Positions 43,245-56,051 of a stretch of 64,000 nt of DNA are shown in pieces. This stretch comes from Muricea muricata (Eukaryota; Cnidaria; Anthozoa; Malacalcyonacea; Plexauridae), in contig OY979718.1 of NCBI GenBank assembly GCA_963855995.1, positions 25,844,282 through 25,908,281 of the forward strand, read 5' to 3'. A program made the position numbers and the translations under genes. The notes under the pieces are model-generated. The model saw nothing but the letters and a program-made list of their open reading frames with translations, was not told the origin of the DNA and made no database searches. Every line of letters begins with the position of its first letter. Position 1 is the stretch's first letter.

Positions 43245-43687
43245 AACGGATGGTTATTGGAGATCTTGTTAAATTTTTTCAGTGAAAGAAAGTGATTTCC
43301 TGTTTCTAGGAATATAATCATCTACGACTGTTCTTATCTAAATAAAGAACAACAAGAAACAAATAATTTCTCAATTTCTGTAATGATATTTGTTTGGGAT
43401 CTTTTAAAAAATTTTCATTTACTCTAAGTCATTTCCTGTTGTCAAGAATATAACCTTGTCGAACTGCAGTTGGGTGGCCAAGGAACAGCAAAAAAGCTTC
43501 TAATTTCTCCACGGCGGGGAATCGAACCCCCCTCCACCGCGTTACCACCATACTATTGCGGAAGGTGATGGTCGTTTGAGATCTTGTGAAAATTTTTCAG
43601 TTAAAGTAATTTATTTCCTGTTGTTAAGAATATAACCATCTGCAACTGTTCTTATATGGCAAAAGAACAGCAACATATTACCAGTTT

Positions 43688-43759
43688 CTCCCCGGCGGGG
43701 AATCGAACCCCGGTCTCCCGCGTGACAGGCGGGGATACTCACCACTATACTACCGAGGA
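43688..43759 (-). tRNA. tRNA-Asp(GTC), B type, consensus
   Basis: Identical to the reference. A 43507-43562; h 43777-43822. Confidence 0.95.
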
Positions 43760-44265
43760 AACAGATGCTTGTTTGATCTCCCGCGTGACAGTCTGGGATA
43801 CTGACAACTATACTTTCGAGGAAACAGATGGTTATTGGAGATCTTGTTAAATTTTTTCAGTGAAAGAAAGTCATTTCCTGTTTCTAGGAATATAATCATC
43901 TCCGACTGTTCTTATCTAAAGAAAGAACAGCAAGAAACAAATAGTTTCTCAATTTCTGTAAGGATATTTGTTTGGGATCTTTTAAAAAATTTTCATTTAC
44001 TCTAAGTCATTTCCTGTTGTCAAGAATATAACCTTGTCGAACTGCACTTGGGTAGGCAAGGAACAGCAAAAAAGCTTCTAATTTCTCCACGGCGGGGAAT
44101 CGAACCTCCTTCCACCGCGTGACCACCATACTACTGCGGAAGCTGATGGTTGTTTGAGATCTTGTGAAAATTTTTCAGTTAAAGTAATTTATTTCCTGTT
44201 GTTAAGAATATAACCATCTGCAACTGTTCTTATATGGCAAAAGAACAGCAACAAATTACAAATTT

Positions 44266-44337
44266 CTCCCCGGCGGGGAATCGAACCCCGGTCTCCCGCG
44301 TGACAGGCGGGGATACTCACCACTATACTACCGAGGA
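44266..44337 (-). tRNA. tRNA-Asp(GTC), B type, consensus
   Basis: Identical to the reference. A 44085-44140; C 44462. Confidence 0.95.
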
Positions 44338-44461
44338 AACAGATGCTTGTTTGAATTCTTTTTGAAATTTTCCACTCACAGTAATTCATATCCTTTTGTT
44401 AAGAATATAACCATCTCCAAGTATTGTGATGTGGCCAAAAACTGCAACAAACTACGTATTT

Positions 44462-44533
44462 CTCCACTGCGGGGAATCGAACCCCGGTCTCCCGCGTGAC
44501 AGGCGGGGATACTGACCACTATACTACCTAGGA
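44462..44533 (-). tRNA. tRNA-Asp-like(GTC), C type
   Basis: 3' acceptor as at 521 and 5' TCCTAGG as at 36729, followed by E: a C/D recombinant. Confidence 0.45.
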
Positions 44534-44976
44534 AGCAGATGGTTATTGGAGATCTTGTTAAATTTTTTCAGTGAAAGAAAGTGATTTCCTGTTTTTAGGA
44601 ATATAATCATCTCCGACTGTTCTTATCTAAATAAGAAACAGCAAGAAACAAATAATTTCTCAATTTCTGTAAGGATATTTGTTTGGGATCTTTTAAAAAA
44701 TTTTCATTTACTCTAAGTCATTTCCTGTTGTCAAGAATATAACCTTGTCGAACTGCACTTGGGTGGCCAAGGAACAGCAAAAAAGCTTCTAATTTTTCCA
44801 CGGCGGGGAATCGAACCTCCCTCCACCGCATGACCACCATACTACTACGGAAGCTGATGCTTGTTTGAGATCTTGTGAAAATTTTTCAGTTAAAGTAATT
44901 TATTTCCTGTTGTTAAGAATATAACCATCTGCAACTGTTCTTATATGGCAAAAGAACAGCAAAAAATTACCAATTT

Positions 44977-45048
44977 CTCCCCGGCGGGGAATCGAACCCC
45001 GGTCTCCCGCGTGACAGGCGGGGATACTCACCACTATACTACCAAGGA
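44977..45048 (-). tRNA. tRNA-Asp(GTC), B type
   Basis: C5T wobble only. A 44796-44851; h 45066-45111. Confidence 0.92.
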
Positions 45049-45553
45049 AACAGATGCTTGTGTGATCTCCCGCGTGACAAGCGGGGATACTGACAACTAT
45101 ACTTTCGAGGAAACAGATGGTTATTGGAGATCTTGTTAAATTTTTTCAGTGAAAGAAAGTGATTTCCTGTTTCTAGGAATATAATCATCTCCGACTGTTC
45201 TTATCTAAATAAAAAACAGCAAGAAACAAATAATTTCTCAATTTCTGTAAGGATATTTGTTTGGGATCTTTTAAAAAATTTTCATTTACTCTAAGTCATT
45301 TCCTTTTATCAAGAATATAACCTTGCCGAACTGCACTTGGGTGGCCAAGGAACAGCAAAAAAGCTTCTAATTTCTCCACGGCGGTGAATCGAGCCTCCCT
45401 CCACCGCGTGACCACCATACTACTGCGGAGCGGATGGTTGTTTGAGTTCTGGTGAAAATTTTTCAGTTAAAGTAATTTATTTCCTGTTGTTAAGAATATA
45501 ACCATCTGCAACTGTTCTTATATGGCAAAAGAACAGCAACAAATTACCAATTT

Positions 45554-45625
45554 CTCCCCGGCGGGGAATCGAACCCCGGTCTCCCGCGTGACAGGCAAGG
45601 ATACTGACCACTATACTATCGAGGA
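45554..45625 (-). tRNA. tRNA-Asp-like(GTC), B/C hybrid
   Basis: G7A, G20C, C28T, C29T; T-loop intact, unlike 33566. A 45374-45429; D 45749. Confidence 0.65.
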
Positions 45626-45748
45626 AACAGATGGTTATTTGGAATCTTGTTGAAATTTTTTACTTAAAGTAATTCATTTCCTTTTGTTAAGAATATAACA
45701 TCTCCAACAGTTCTTGTGTGGCCAAAAACTAAAACAAACTACGTATTT

Positions 45749-45820
45749 CTCGACGGCGGGGAATCGATCCCCGGTCTCCAGCGTGACAAGCGGGGATACT
45801 GACCACTATACTACCGAGGG
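45749..45820 (-). pseudogene. tRNA-Asp pseudogene, D type
   Basis: Same core as 33761, with a changed trailer (actaaaacaaact) beyond the usual T5. Confidence 0.65.
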
Positions 45821-46263
45821 AGCAGATGGTTATTGGAGATCTTGTTAAATTTTTTCAGTGAAAGAAAGTGATTTCCTGTTTCTGGGAATATAATCATCTC
45901 CGACTGTTCTTATCTAAATAAAGAACAGAAAGAAACAAATAATTTCTCAATTTCTGTAAGGATATTTGTTTGGGATCTTTTAAAAAATTTTCATTTACTC
46001 TAAGTCATTTCCTGTTATCAAGAATATAATTTTGTCGAACTGCACTTGGGTGGCCAAGGAACAGCAAAAAAGCTTCTAATTTCTCCACGGCTGGGAATCG
46101 AACCCCCCTCCACCGCGTGACCACCATACTACTGCGGACACGGATGGTTGTTTGAGATCTTGTGAAAATTTTTCAGTTAAAGTAATTTATTTCCTGTTGT
46201 TAAGAATATAACCATCTGCAACTGTTCTTATATGGCAAAAGAACAGCAACAAATTACCAATTT

Positions 46264-46335
46264 CTCCCCGGCGGGGAATCGAACCCCGGTGTCCCGCGTG
46301 ACAGGCGGGGATACTCACCACTATACTACCGAGGA
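46264..46335 (-). tRNA. tRNA-Asp(GTC), B type
   Basis: G45C in the variable loop. A 46083-46138; h 46353-46398. Confidence 0.9.
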
Positions 46336-46841
46336 AACAGATGCTTGTTTGATCTCCCGCGTGACAAGCGGGGATACTGACAACTATACTTTCGAGGAAA
46401 CAGATGGTTATTGGAGATCTTGTTAAATTTTTTCAGCGAAAGAAAGTGATTTCCTGTTTCTAGGAATATAATCATCTCCGACTGTTCTTATCTAAAGAAA
46501 GAACAGCAAGAAACAAATAATTTCTCAATTTCTGTAAGGATATTTGTTTGGGAAATTTTTAAAAAATTTTCATTTACTCTAAGTCATTTCCTGTTATCAA
46601 GAATATAACCTTGTCGAACTGCAGTTTGGTGGCCAAGGAACAGCAAAAAAGCTTTTAATTTCTCCACGGCGGGGAATCGAACCCCCCTCCAGCGCGTGAC
46701 CACCATACTACTGCGGAGAGGATGGTTGTTTGAGATCTGGTGAAAATTTTTCAGTTAAAATAATTTATTTCCTGTTGTTAAGAATATAACCATCTGCAAC
46801 TGTTCTTATATGGCAAAAGAACAGCAACATATTACCAGTTT

Positions 46842-46913
46842 CTCCCCGGCGGGGAATCGAACCCCGGTCTCCCGCGTGACAGACGGCGATACTCACCACT
46901 ATACCACCGAGGA
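46842..46913 (-). tRNA. tRNA-Asp(GTC), B type, weakened
   Basis: A9G, C27G and C31T affect the anticodon stem. A 46662-46717; h 46931-46976. Confidence 0.75.
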
Positions 46914-47419
46914 AACAGATGCTTGTTTGATCTCCCGCGTGACAGTCGGGGATACTGACAACTATACTTTCGAGGAAACAGATGGTTATTGGAGATCTTG
47001 TTAAATTTTTTCAGTGAACGAAAGTGATTTCCTGTTTCTAGGAATATAATCATCTCCGACTGTTCTTATCTAAATAAAGAACAGCAAGAAACAAATAATT
47101 TCTCAATTTCTGTAAGGATATTTGTTTGGGATCTTTTAAAAAATTTTCATTTACTCTAAGTGATTTCCTGTTATCAAGAATATAACCTTGTCGAACTGCA
47201 CTTGGGTGGCCAAGGAACAGCAAAAAAGCTTCTAATTTTTCCACGGCGGGGAATCGAACCTCCCTCCACCGCATGACCACCATACTACTACGGAAGCTGA
47301 TGCTTGTTTGAGATCTTGTGAAAATTTTTCAGTTAAAGTAATTTATTTCCTGTTGTTAAGAATATAACCATCTGCAACTGTTCTTATATGGCAAAAGAAC
47401 AGCAAAAAATTACCAATTT

Positions 47420-47491
47420 CTCCCCGGCGGGGAATCGAACCCCGGTCTCCCGCGTGACAGGCGGGGATACTCACCACTATACTACCAAGGA
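47420..47491 (-). tRNA. tRNA-Asp(GTC), B type
   Basis: C5T wobble. A 47239-47294; h 47509-47554. Confidence 0.92.
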
Positions 47492-47996
47492 AACAGATGC
47501 TTGTGTGATCTCCCGCGTGACAAGCGGGGATACTGACAACTATACTTTCGAGGAAACAGATGGTTATTGGAGATCTTGTTAAATTTTTTCAGTGAAAGAA
47601 AGTGATTTCCTGTTTCTAGGAATATAATCATCTCCGACTGTTCTTATCTAAATAAAAAACAGCAAGAAACAAATAATTTCTCAATTTCTGTAAGGATATT
47701 TGTTTGGGATCTTTTAAAAAATTTTCATTTACTCTAAGTCATTTCCTTTTATCAAGAATATAACCTTGCCGAACTGCACTTGGGTGGCCAAGGAACAGCA
47801 AAAAAGCTTCTAATTTCTCCACGGCGGTGAATCGAGCCTCCCTCCACCGCGTGACCACCATACTACTGCGGAGCGGATGGTTGTTTGAGTTCTGGTGAAA
47901 ATTTTTCAGTTAAAGTAATTTATTTCCTGTTGTTAAGAATATAACCATCTGCAACTGTTCTTATATGGCAAAAGAACAGCAACAAATTACCAATTT

Positions 47997-48068
47997 CTCC
48001 CCGGCGGGGAATCGAACCCCGGTCTCCCGCGTGACAGGCAAGGATACTGACCACTATACTATCGAGGA
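47997..48068 (-). tRNA. tRNA-Asp-like(GTC), B/C hybrid
   Basis: Copy of 45554 at +2443. A 47817-47872; D 48192. Confidence 0.65.
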
Positions 48069-48191
48069 AACAGATGGTTATTTGGAATCTTGTTGAAATT
48101 TTTTACTTAAAGTAATTCATTTCCTTTTGTTAAGAATATAACATCTCCAACAGTTCTTGTGTGGCCAAAAACTAAAACAAACTACGTATTT

Positions 48192-48263
48192 CTCGACGGC
48201 GGGGAATCGATCCCCGGTCTCCAGCGTGACAAGCGGGGATACTGACCACTATACTACCGAGGG
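48192..48263 (-). pseudogene. tRNA-Asp pseudogene, D type
   Basis: Copy of 45749. Confidence 0.65.
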
Positions 48264-48706
48264 AGCAGATGGTTATTGGAGATCTTGTTAAATTTTTTCA
48301 GTGAAAGAAAGTGATTTCCTGTTTCTGGGAATATAATCATCTCCGACTGTTCTTATCTAAATAAAGAACAGAAAGAAACAAATAATTTCTCAATTTCTGT
48401 AAGGATATTTGTTTGGGATCTTTTAAAAAATTTTCATTTACTCTAAGTCATTTCCTGTTATCAAGAATATAATTTTGTCGAACTGCACTTGGGTGGCCAA
48501 GGAACAGCAAAAAAGCTTCTAATTTCTCCACGGCTGGGAATCGAACCCCCCTCCACCGCGTGACCACCATACTACTGCGGACACGGATGGTTGTTTGAGA
48601 TCTTGTGAAAATTTTTCAGTTAAAGTAATTTATTTCCTGTTGTTAAGAATATAACCATCTGCAACTGTTCTTATATGGCAAAAGAACAGCAACAAATTAC
48701 CAATTT

Positions 48707-48778
48707 CTCCCCGGCGGGGAATCGAACCCCGGTCTCCCGCGTGACAGGCGGGGATACTCACCACTATACTACCGAGGA
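48707..48778 (-). tRNA. tRNA-Asp(GTC), B type, consensus
   Basis: Identical to the reference; partner 46264 has G45C. A 48526-48581; h 48796-48841. Confidence 0.95.
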
Positions 48779-49284
48779 AACAGATGCTTGTTTGATCTCC
48801 CGCGTGACAAGCGGGGATACTGACAACTATACTTTCGAGGAAACAGATGGTTATTGGAGATCTTGTTAAATTTTTTCAGCGAAAGAAAGTGATTTCCTGT
48901 TTCTAGGAATATAATCATCTCCGACTGTTCCTATCTAAAGAAAGAAAAGCAAGAAACAAATAATTTCTCAATTTCTGTAAGGATATTTGTTTGGGAAATT
49001 TTTAAAAAATTTTCATTTACTCTAAGTCATTTCCTGTTATCAAGAATATAACCTTGTCGAACTGCAGTTTGGTGGCCAAGGAACAGCAAAAAAGCTTTTA
49101 ATTTCTCCACGGCGGGGAATCGAGCCCCCCTCCAGGGCGTGACCACCATACTACTGCGGAGCGGATGGTTGTTTGAGATCTGGTGAAAATTTTTCAGTTA
49201 AAATAATTTATTTCCTGTTGTTAAGAATATAGCCATCTGCAACTGTTCTTATATGGCAAAAAAACAGCAACATATTACCAGTTT

Positions 49285-49356
49285 CTCCCTGGCGGGGAAT
49301 CGAACCCCGGTCTCCCGCGTGACAGGCGGCGATACTCACCACTATACCACCGAGGA
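49285..49356 (-). tRNA. tRNA-Asp(GTC), B type, weakened
   Basis: Same as 41302. A 49105-49160; h 49374-49419. Confidence 0.75.
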
Positions 49357-49858
49357 AACAGATGCTTGTTTGATCTCCCGCGTGACAAGCGGGGATACTG
49401 ACAACTATACTTTCGAGGAAACAGATGGTTATTGGAGATCTTGTTAAATTTTTTCAGTGAAAGAAAGTGATTTCCTGTTTCTAGGAATATAACCATCTCC
49501 GACTGTTCTTATCTAAATAAAAAACAGCAAGAAACAAATAATTTCTCAATTTCTGTAAGGATATTTGTTTGGGATCTTTTAAAAAATTTTCATTTACTAA
49601 GTCATTTCCTTTTATCAAGAATATAACCTTGTCGAACTGCACTTGGGTGGCCAAGGAACAGCAAAAAGCTTCTAATTTCTCCACGGCGGTGAATCGAACC
49701 CCCCTCCACTGCGTGACCACCATACTACTGCGGTGCGGATGGTTGTTTGAGATCTTGTGAAAATTTTTCAGTTAAAGTAATTTATTTCCTGTTGTTAAGA
49801 ATATAACCATGTGCAACTGTTCTTATATGGCAAAAGAACAGCAACAATTTACCAATTT

Positions 49859-49930
49859 CTCCCCGGCGGGGAATCGAACCCCGGTCTCCCGCGTGACAGG
49901 CGGGGATACTCACCACTATACTACCGAGGA
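49859..49930 (-). tRNA. tRNA-Asp(GTC), B type, consensus
   Basis: Identical to the reference. A 49679-49734 (short form); h 49948-49993. Confidence 0.95.
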
Positions 49931-50435
49931 AACAGATGCTTGTTTGATCTCCCGAGTGACAAGCGGGGATACTGACAACTATACTTTCGAGGAAACAGAT
50001 GGTTATTGGAGATCTTGTTAAATTTTTACAGTGAACGAAAGTGATTTCCTGTTTCTAGGAATATAATCATCTCCGACTGTTCTTATCTAAATAAAGAACA
50101 GCAAGAAACAAATAATTTCTCAATTTCTGTAAGGATATTTGTTTGGGATCTTTTAAAAAATTTTCATTTACTCTAAGTCATTTCCTGTTATCAAGAATAT
50201 AACCTTGTCGAACTGCAGTTTGGTGGCCAAGGAACAGCAAAAAAGCTTCTAATTTCTCCACGGCGGGGAATCGAACCCCCCTCCAGCGCGTGACCACCAT
50301 ACTACTGCGGAGCGGATGGTTGTTTGAGATCTGGTGAAAATTTTTCAGTTAAAATAATTTATTTCCTGTTGTTAAGAATATAACCATCTGCAACTGTTCT
50401 TATATGGCAAAAGAACAGCAACAAATTACCAATTT

Positions 50436-50507
50436 CTCCCCGGCGTGGAATCGAACCCCGGTCTCCCGCGTGACAGGCGGGGATACTCACTACTATACTA
50501 CCGAGGA
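50436..50507 (-). tRNA. tRNA-Asp(GTC), B type
   Basis: G17A and C62A. A 50256-50311; C 50632. Confidence 0.8.
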
Positions 50508-50631
50508 AACAGATGCTTGTTTGAATTCTTGTTGAAATTTTCCACTCAAAGTAATTCATATCCTTTTGTTAAGAATATAACCATCTCCAAGTATTGTTAT
50601 GTGGCCAAAAACTGCAACAAACTACGTATTT

Positions 50632-50703
50632 CTCGACGGCGGGGAATCGAACCCCGGTCTCCCGCGTGGCAGGCGGCGATACTGACCACTATACTATCGA
50701 GGA
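50632..50703 (-). tRNA. tRNA-Asp-derived C type, anticodon GCC (Gly-type)
   Basis: Copy of 42072 at +8560. Confidence 0.6.
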
Positions 50704-50826
50704 AACAGATGGTTATTTGGAATCTTGTTGAAATTTTTTACTTAAAGTAATTCATTTCCTTTTGTTAAGAATATAACATCCCCAACTGTTCTTATGTGGC
50801 CAAAAACTGCAACAAACTACGTATTT

Positions 50827-50898
50827 CTCAACGGCGGGGAATCGATCCCCGGTCTCCAGAGTGACAGGCGGGAATACTGACCACTATACTACCGAGAA
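50827..50898 (-). pseudogene. tRNA-Asp pseudogene, D type
   Basis: Copy of 42267. Confidence 0.65.
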
Positions 50899-51340
50899 AA
50901 CAGATGGTTATTGGAGATCTTGTTAAATTTTTTCAGTGAAAGAAAGTGATTTCCTGTTTCTAGGAATATAATCATCTACGACTGTTCTTATCTAAAGAAA
51001 GAACAGCAAGAAACAAATAATTTCTCAATTTCTGTAAGGATATTTGTTTGGGATCTTTTAAAAAATTTTCATTTACTCTAAGTCATTTCCTGTTATCAAG
51101 AATATAACCTTGACGAACTGCAGTTTGGTGGCCAAGGAACAGCAAAAAAGCTTTTAATTTCTCCACGGCGGGGAATCGAACCCCCCTCCAGGGCGTGACC
51201 ACCATACTACTGCGGAGCGGATGGATTTTTGAGATCTGGTGAAAATTTTTCAGTTAAAATAATTTATTTCCTGTTGTTAAGAATATAACCATCTGGAACT
51301 GTTCTTATATTGCAAAAGAACAGCAACAAATTACCAATTT

Positions 51341-51412
51341 CTCCCCGGCGTGGAATCGAACCCCGGTCTCCCGCGTGACAGGCGGGGATACTCACTACTA
51401 TACTGCCGAGGA
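51341..51412 (-). tRNA. tRNA-Asp(GTC), B type, weakened
   Basis: Copy of 42781. A 51161-51216. Confidence 0.73.
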
Positions 51413-51536
51413 AACAGATGCTTGTTTGAATTCTTGTTGAAATTTTCCACTCAAAGTAATTCATATTCTTTTGTTAAGAATATAACCATCACCAAGTATT
51501 GTTATGTGGCCAAAAACTGCAACAAACTACGTATTT

Positions 51537-51608
51537 CTCGACGGCGGGGAATCGAACCCCGCTCTTCCGCGTGACAGGCGGGGATACTGACCACTATACT
51601 ATCGAGAA
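51537..51608 (-). tRNA. tRNA-Asp-like(GTC), C type
   Basis: Copy of 42977. Confidence 0.42.
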
Positions 51609-51732
51609 AAACAGATGGTTATTTGGAATCTTGTTGAAATTTTTTACTTAAAGTAATTCATTTCCTTTCGTTAAGAATATAACATCTCCAACTGTTCTTA
51701 TGTCGCCAAAAACTTCAACAAACTACGTATTT

Positions 51733-51804
51733 CTACACGGCGGGGAATCGATCCCCGGTCTCCAGCGTGACAGGCGGGGATACTGACCACTATACTACCG
51801 AGGA
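51733..51804 (-). pseudogene. tRNA-Asp pseudogene, D type
   Basis: Copy of 43173. Confidence 0.65.
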
Positions 51805-52247
51805 AACGGATGGTTATTGGAGATCTTGTTAAATTTTTTCAGTGAAAGAAAGTGATTTCCTGTTTCTAGGAATATAATCATCTACGACTGTTCTTATCTA
51901 AATAAAGAACAACAAGAAACAAATAATTTCTCAATTTCTGTAATGATATTTGTTTGGGATCTTTTAAAAAATTTTCATTTACTCTAAGTCATTTCCTGTT
52001 GTCAAGAATATAACCTTGTCGAACTGCAGTTGGGTGGCCAAGGAACAGCAAAAAAGCTTCTAATTTCTCCACGGCGGGGAATCGAACCCCCCTCCACCGC
52101 GTTACCACCATACTATTGCGGAAGGTGATGGTCGTTTGAGATCTTGTGAAAATTTTTCAGTTAAAGTAATTTATTTCCTGTTGTTAAGAATATAACCATC
52201 TGCAACTGTTCTTATATGGCAAAAGAACAGCAACATATTACCAGTTT

Positions 52248-52319
52248 CTCCCCGGCGGGGAATCGAACCCCGGTCTCCCGCGTGACAGGCGGGGATACTC
52301 ACCACTATACTACCGAGGA
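52248..52319 (-). tRNA. tRNA-Asp(GTC), B type, consensus
   Basis: Copy of 43688. A 52067-52122; h 52337-52382. Confidence 0.95.
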
Positions 52320-52825
52320 AACAGATGCTTGTTTGATCTCCCGCGTGACAGTCTGGGATACTGACAACTATACTTTCGAGGAAACAGATGGTTATTGGAG
52401 ATCTTGTTAAATTTTTTCAGTGAAAGAAAGTCATTTCCTGTTTCTAGGAATATAATCATCTCCGACTGTTCTTATCTAAAGAAAGAACAGCAAGAAACAA
52501 ATAGTTTCTCAATTTCTGTAAGGATATTTGTTTGGGATCTTTTAAAAAATTTTCATTTACTCTAAGTCATTTCCTGTTGTCAAGAATATAACCTTGTCGA
52601 ACTGCACTTGGGTAGGCAAGGAACAGCAAAAAAGCTTCTAATTTCTCCACGGCGGGGAATCGAACCTCCTTCCACCGCGTGACCACCATACTACTGCGGA
52701 AGCTGATGGTTGTTTGAGATCTTGTGAAAATTTTTCAGTTAAAGTAATTTATTTCCTGTTGTTAAGAATATAACCATCTGCAACTGTTCTTATATGGCAA
52801 AAGAACAGCAACAAATTACAAATTT

Positions 52826-52897
52826 CTCCCCGGCGGGGAATCGAACCCCGGTCTCCCGCGTGACAGGCGGGGATACTCACCACTATACTACCGAGGA
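52826..52897 (-). tRNA. tRNA-Asp(GTC), B type, consensus
   Basis: Copy of 44266. A 52645-52700; C 53022. Confidence 0.95.
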
Positions 52898-53021
52898 AAC
52901 AGATGCTTGTTTGAATTCTTTTTGAAATTTTCCACTCACAGTAATTCATATCCTTTTGTTAAGAATATAACCATCTCCAAGTATTGTGATGTGGCCAAAA
53001 ACTGCAACAAACTACGTATTT

Positions 53022-53093
53022 CTCCACTGCGGGGAATCGAACCCCGGTCTCCCGCGTGACAGGCGGGGATACTGACCACTATACTACCTAGGA
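53022..53093 (-). tRNA. tRNA-Asp-like(GTC), C type
   Basis: Copy of 44462. Confidence 0.45.
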
Positions 53094-53536
53094 AGCAGAT
53101 GGTTATTGGAGATCTTGTTAAATTTTTTCAGTGAAAGAAAGTGATTTCCTGTTTTTAGGAATATAATCATCTCCGACTGTTCTTATCTAAATAAGAAACA
53201 GCAAGAAACAAATAATTTCTCAATTTCTGTAAGGATATTTGTTTGGGATCTTTTAAAAAATTTTCATTTACTCTAAGTCATTTCCTGTTGTCAAGAATAT
53301 AACCTTGTCGAACTGCACTTGGGTGGCCAAGGAACAGCAAAAAAGCTTCTAATTTTTCCACGGCGGGGAATCGAACCTCCCTCCACCGCATGACCACCAT
53401 ACTACTACGGAAGCTGATGCTTGTTTGAGATCTTGTGAAAATTTTTCAGTTAAAGTAATTTATTTCCTGTTGTTAAGAATATAACCATCTGCAACTGTTC
53501 TTATATGGCAAAAGAACAGCAAAAAATTACCAATTT

Positions 53537-53608
53537 CTCCCCGGCGGGGAATCGAACCCCGGTCTCCCGCGTGACAGGCGGGGATACTCACCACTATACT
53601 ACCAAGGA
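53537..53608 (-). tRNA. tRNA-Asp(GTC), B type
   Basis: C5T wobble. A 53356-53411; h 53626-53671. Confidence 0.92.
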
Positions 53609-54113
53609 AACAGATGCTTGTGTGATCTCCCGCGTGACAAGCGGGGATACTGACAACTATACTTTCGAGGAAACAGATGGTTATTGGAGATCTTGTTAAA
53701 TTTTTTCAGTGAAAGAAAGTGATTTCCTGTTTCTAGGAATATAATCATCTCCGACTGTTCTTATCTAAATAAAAAACAGCAAGAAACAAATAATTTCTCA
53801 ATTTCTGTAAGGATATTTGTTTGGGATCTTTTAAAAAATTTTCATTTACTCTAAGTCATTTCCTTTTATCAAGAATATAACCTTGCCGAACTGCACTTGG
53901 GTGGCCAAGGAACAGCAAAAAAGCTTCTAATTTCTCCACGGCGGTGAATCGAGCCTCCCTCCACCGCGTGACCACCATACTACTGCGGAGCGGATGGTTG
54001 TTTGAGTTCTGGTGAAAATTTTTCAGTTAAAGTAATTTATTTCCTGTTGTTAAGAATATAACCATCTGCAACTGTTCTTATATGGCAAAAGAACAGCAAC
54101 AAATTACCAATTT

Positions 54114-54185
54114 CTCCCCGGCGGGGAATCGAACCCCGGTCTCCCGCGTGACAGGCAAGGATACTGACCACTATACTATCGAGGA
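54114..54185 (-). tRNA. tRNA-Asp-like(GTC), B/C hybrid
   Basis: Copy of 45554. A 53934-53989; D 54309. Confidence 0.65.
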
Positions 54186-54308
54186 AACAGATGGTTATTT
54201 GGAATCTTGTTGAAATTTTTTACTTAAAGTAATTCATTTCCTTTTGTTAAGAATATAACATCTCCAACAGTTCTTGTGTGGCCAAAAACTAAAACAAACT
54301 ACGTATTT

Positions 54309-54380
54309 CTCGACGGCGGGGAATCGATCCCCGGTCTCCAGCGTGACAAGCGGGGATACTGACCACTATACTACCGAGGG
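54309..54380 (-). pseudogene. tRNA-Asp pseudogene, D type
   Basis: Copy of 45749. Confidence 0.65.
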
Positions 54381-54823
54381 AGCAGATGGTTATTGGAGAT
54401 CTTGTTAAATTTTTTCAGTGAAAGAAAGTGATTTCCTGTTTCTGGGAATATAATCATCTCCGACTGTTCTTATCTAAATAAAGAACAGAAAGAAACAAAT
54501 AATTTCTCAATTTCTGTAAGGATATTTGTTTGGGATCTTTTAAAAAATTTTCATTTACTCTAAGTCATTTCCTGTTATCAAGAATATAATTTTGTCGAAC
54601 TGCACTTGGGTGGCCAAGGAACAGCAAAAAAGCTTCTAATTTCTCCACGGCTGGGAATCGAACCCCCCTCCACCGCGTGACCACCATACTACTGCGGACA
54701 CGGATGGTTGTTTGAGATCTTGTGAAAATTTTTCAGTTAAAGTAATTTATTTCCTGTTGTTAAGAATATAACCATCTGCAACTGTTCTTATATGGCAAAA
54801 GAACAGCAACAAATTACCAATTT

Positions 54824-54895
54824 CTCCCCGGCGGGGAATCGAACCCCGGTCTCCCGCGTGACAGGCGGGGATACTCACCACTATACTACCGAGGA
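54824..54895 (-). tRNA. tRNA-Asp(GTC), B type, consensus
   Basis: Identical to the reference. A 54643-54698; h 54913-54958. Confidence 0.95.
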
Positions 54896-55401
54896 AACAG
54901 ATGCTTGTTTGATCTCCCGCGTGACAAGCGGGGATACTGACAACTATACTTTCGAGGAAACAGATGGTTATTGGAGATCTTGTTAAATTTTTTCAGCGAA
55001 AGAAAGTGATTTCCTGTTTCTAGGAATATAATCATCTCCGACTGTTCTTATCTAAAGAAAGAACAGCAAGAAACAAATAATTTCTCAATTTCTGTAAGGA
55101 TATTTGTTTGGGAAATTTTTAAAAAATTTTCATTTACTCTAAGTCATTTCCTGTTATCAAGAATATAACCTTGTCGAACTGCAGTTTGGTGGCCAAGGAA
55201 CAGCAAAAAAGCTTTTAATTTCTCCACGGCGGGGAATCGAACCCCCCTCCAGCGCGTGACCACCATACTACTGCGGAGAGGATGGTTGTTTGAGATCTGG
55301 TGAAAATTTTTCAGTTAAAATAATTTATTTCCTGTTGTTAAGAATATAACCATCTGCAACTGTTCTTATATGGCAAAAGAACAGCAACATATTACCAGTT
55401 T

Positions 55402-55473
55402 CTCCCCGGCGGGGAATCGAACCCCGGTCTCCCGCGTGACAGACGGCGATACTCACCACTATACCACCGAGGA
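55402..55473 (-). tRNA. tRNA-Asp(GTC), B type, weakened
   Basis: Copy of 46842. A 55222-55277; h 55491-55536. Confidence 0.75.
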
Positions 55474-55979
55474 AACAGATGCTTGTTTGATCTCCCGCGT
55501 GACAGTCGGGGATACTGACAACTATACTTTCGAGGAAACAGATGGTTATTGGAGATCTTGTTAAATTTTTTCAGTGAACGAAAGTGATTTCCTGTTTCTA
55601 GGAATATAATCATCTCCGACTGTTCTTATCTAAATAAAGAACAGCAAGAAACAAATAATTTCTCAATTTCTGTAAGGATATTTGTTTGGGATCTTTTAAA
55701 AAATTTTCATTTACTCTAAGTGATTTCCTGTTATCAAGAATATAACCTTGTCGAACTGCACTTGGGTGGCCAAGGAACAGCAAAAAAGCTTCTAATTTTT
55801 CCACGGCGGGGAATCGAACCTCCCTCCACCGCATGACCACCATACTACTACGGAAGCTGATGCTTGTTTGAGATCTTGTGAAAATTTTTCAGTTAAAGTA
55901 ATTTATTTCCTGTTGTTAAGAATATAACCATCTGCAACTGTTCTTATATGGCAAAAGAACAGCAAAAAATTACCAATTT

Positions 55980-56051
55980 CTCCCCGGCGGGGAATCGAAC
56001 CCCGGTCTCCCGCGTGACAGGCGGGGATACTCACCACTATACTACCAAGGA
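55980..56051 (-). tRNA. tRNA-Asp(GTC), B type
   Basis: C5T wobble. A 55799-55854; h 56069-56114. Confidence 0.92.

Larger units (their letters stand above)
44796..47238 (-). repeat. 2443-bp tandem repeat nested in the 8560-bp repeat
   Basis: Cores from 44977 to 46931 recur at +2443 (47420 to 49374). The pair itself is copied at 53.4-58.0 kb. Edges are approximate. Confidence 0.8.
41930..50489 (-). repeat. 8560-bp higher-order repeat, copy 1
   Basis: All cores here recur at +8560. The joint is set inside the B core at 41876/50436. One difference seen is gttattttgaatc near 43058 against gttatttggaatc in copies 2 and 3. Confidence 0.88.
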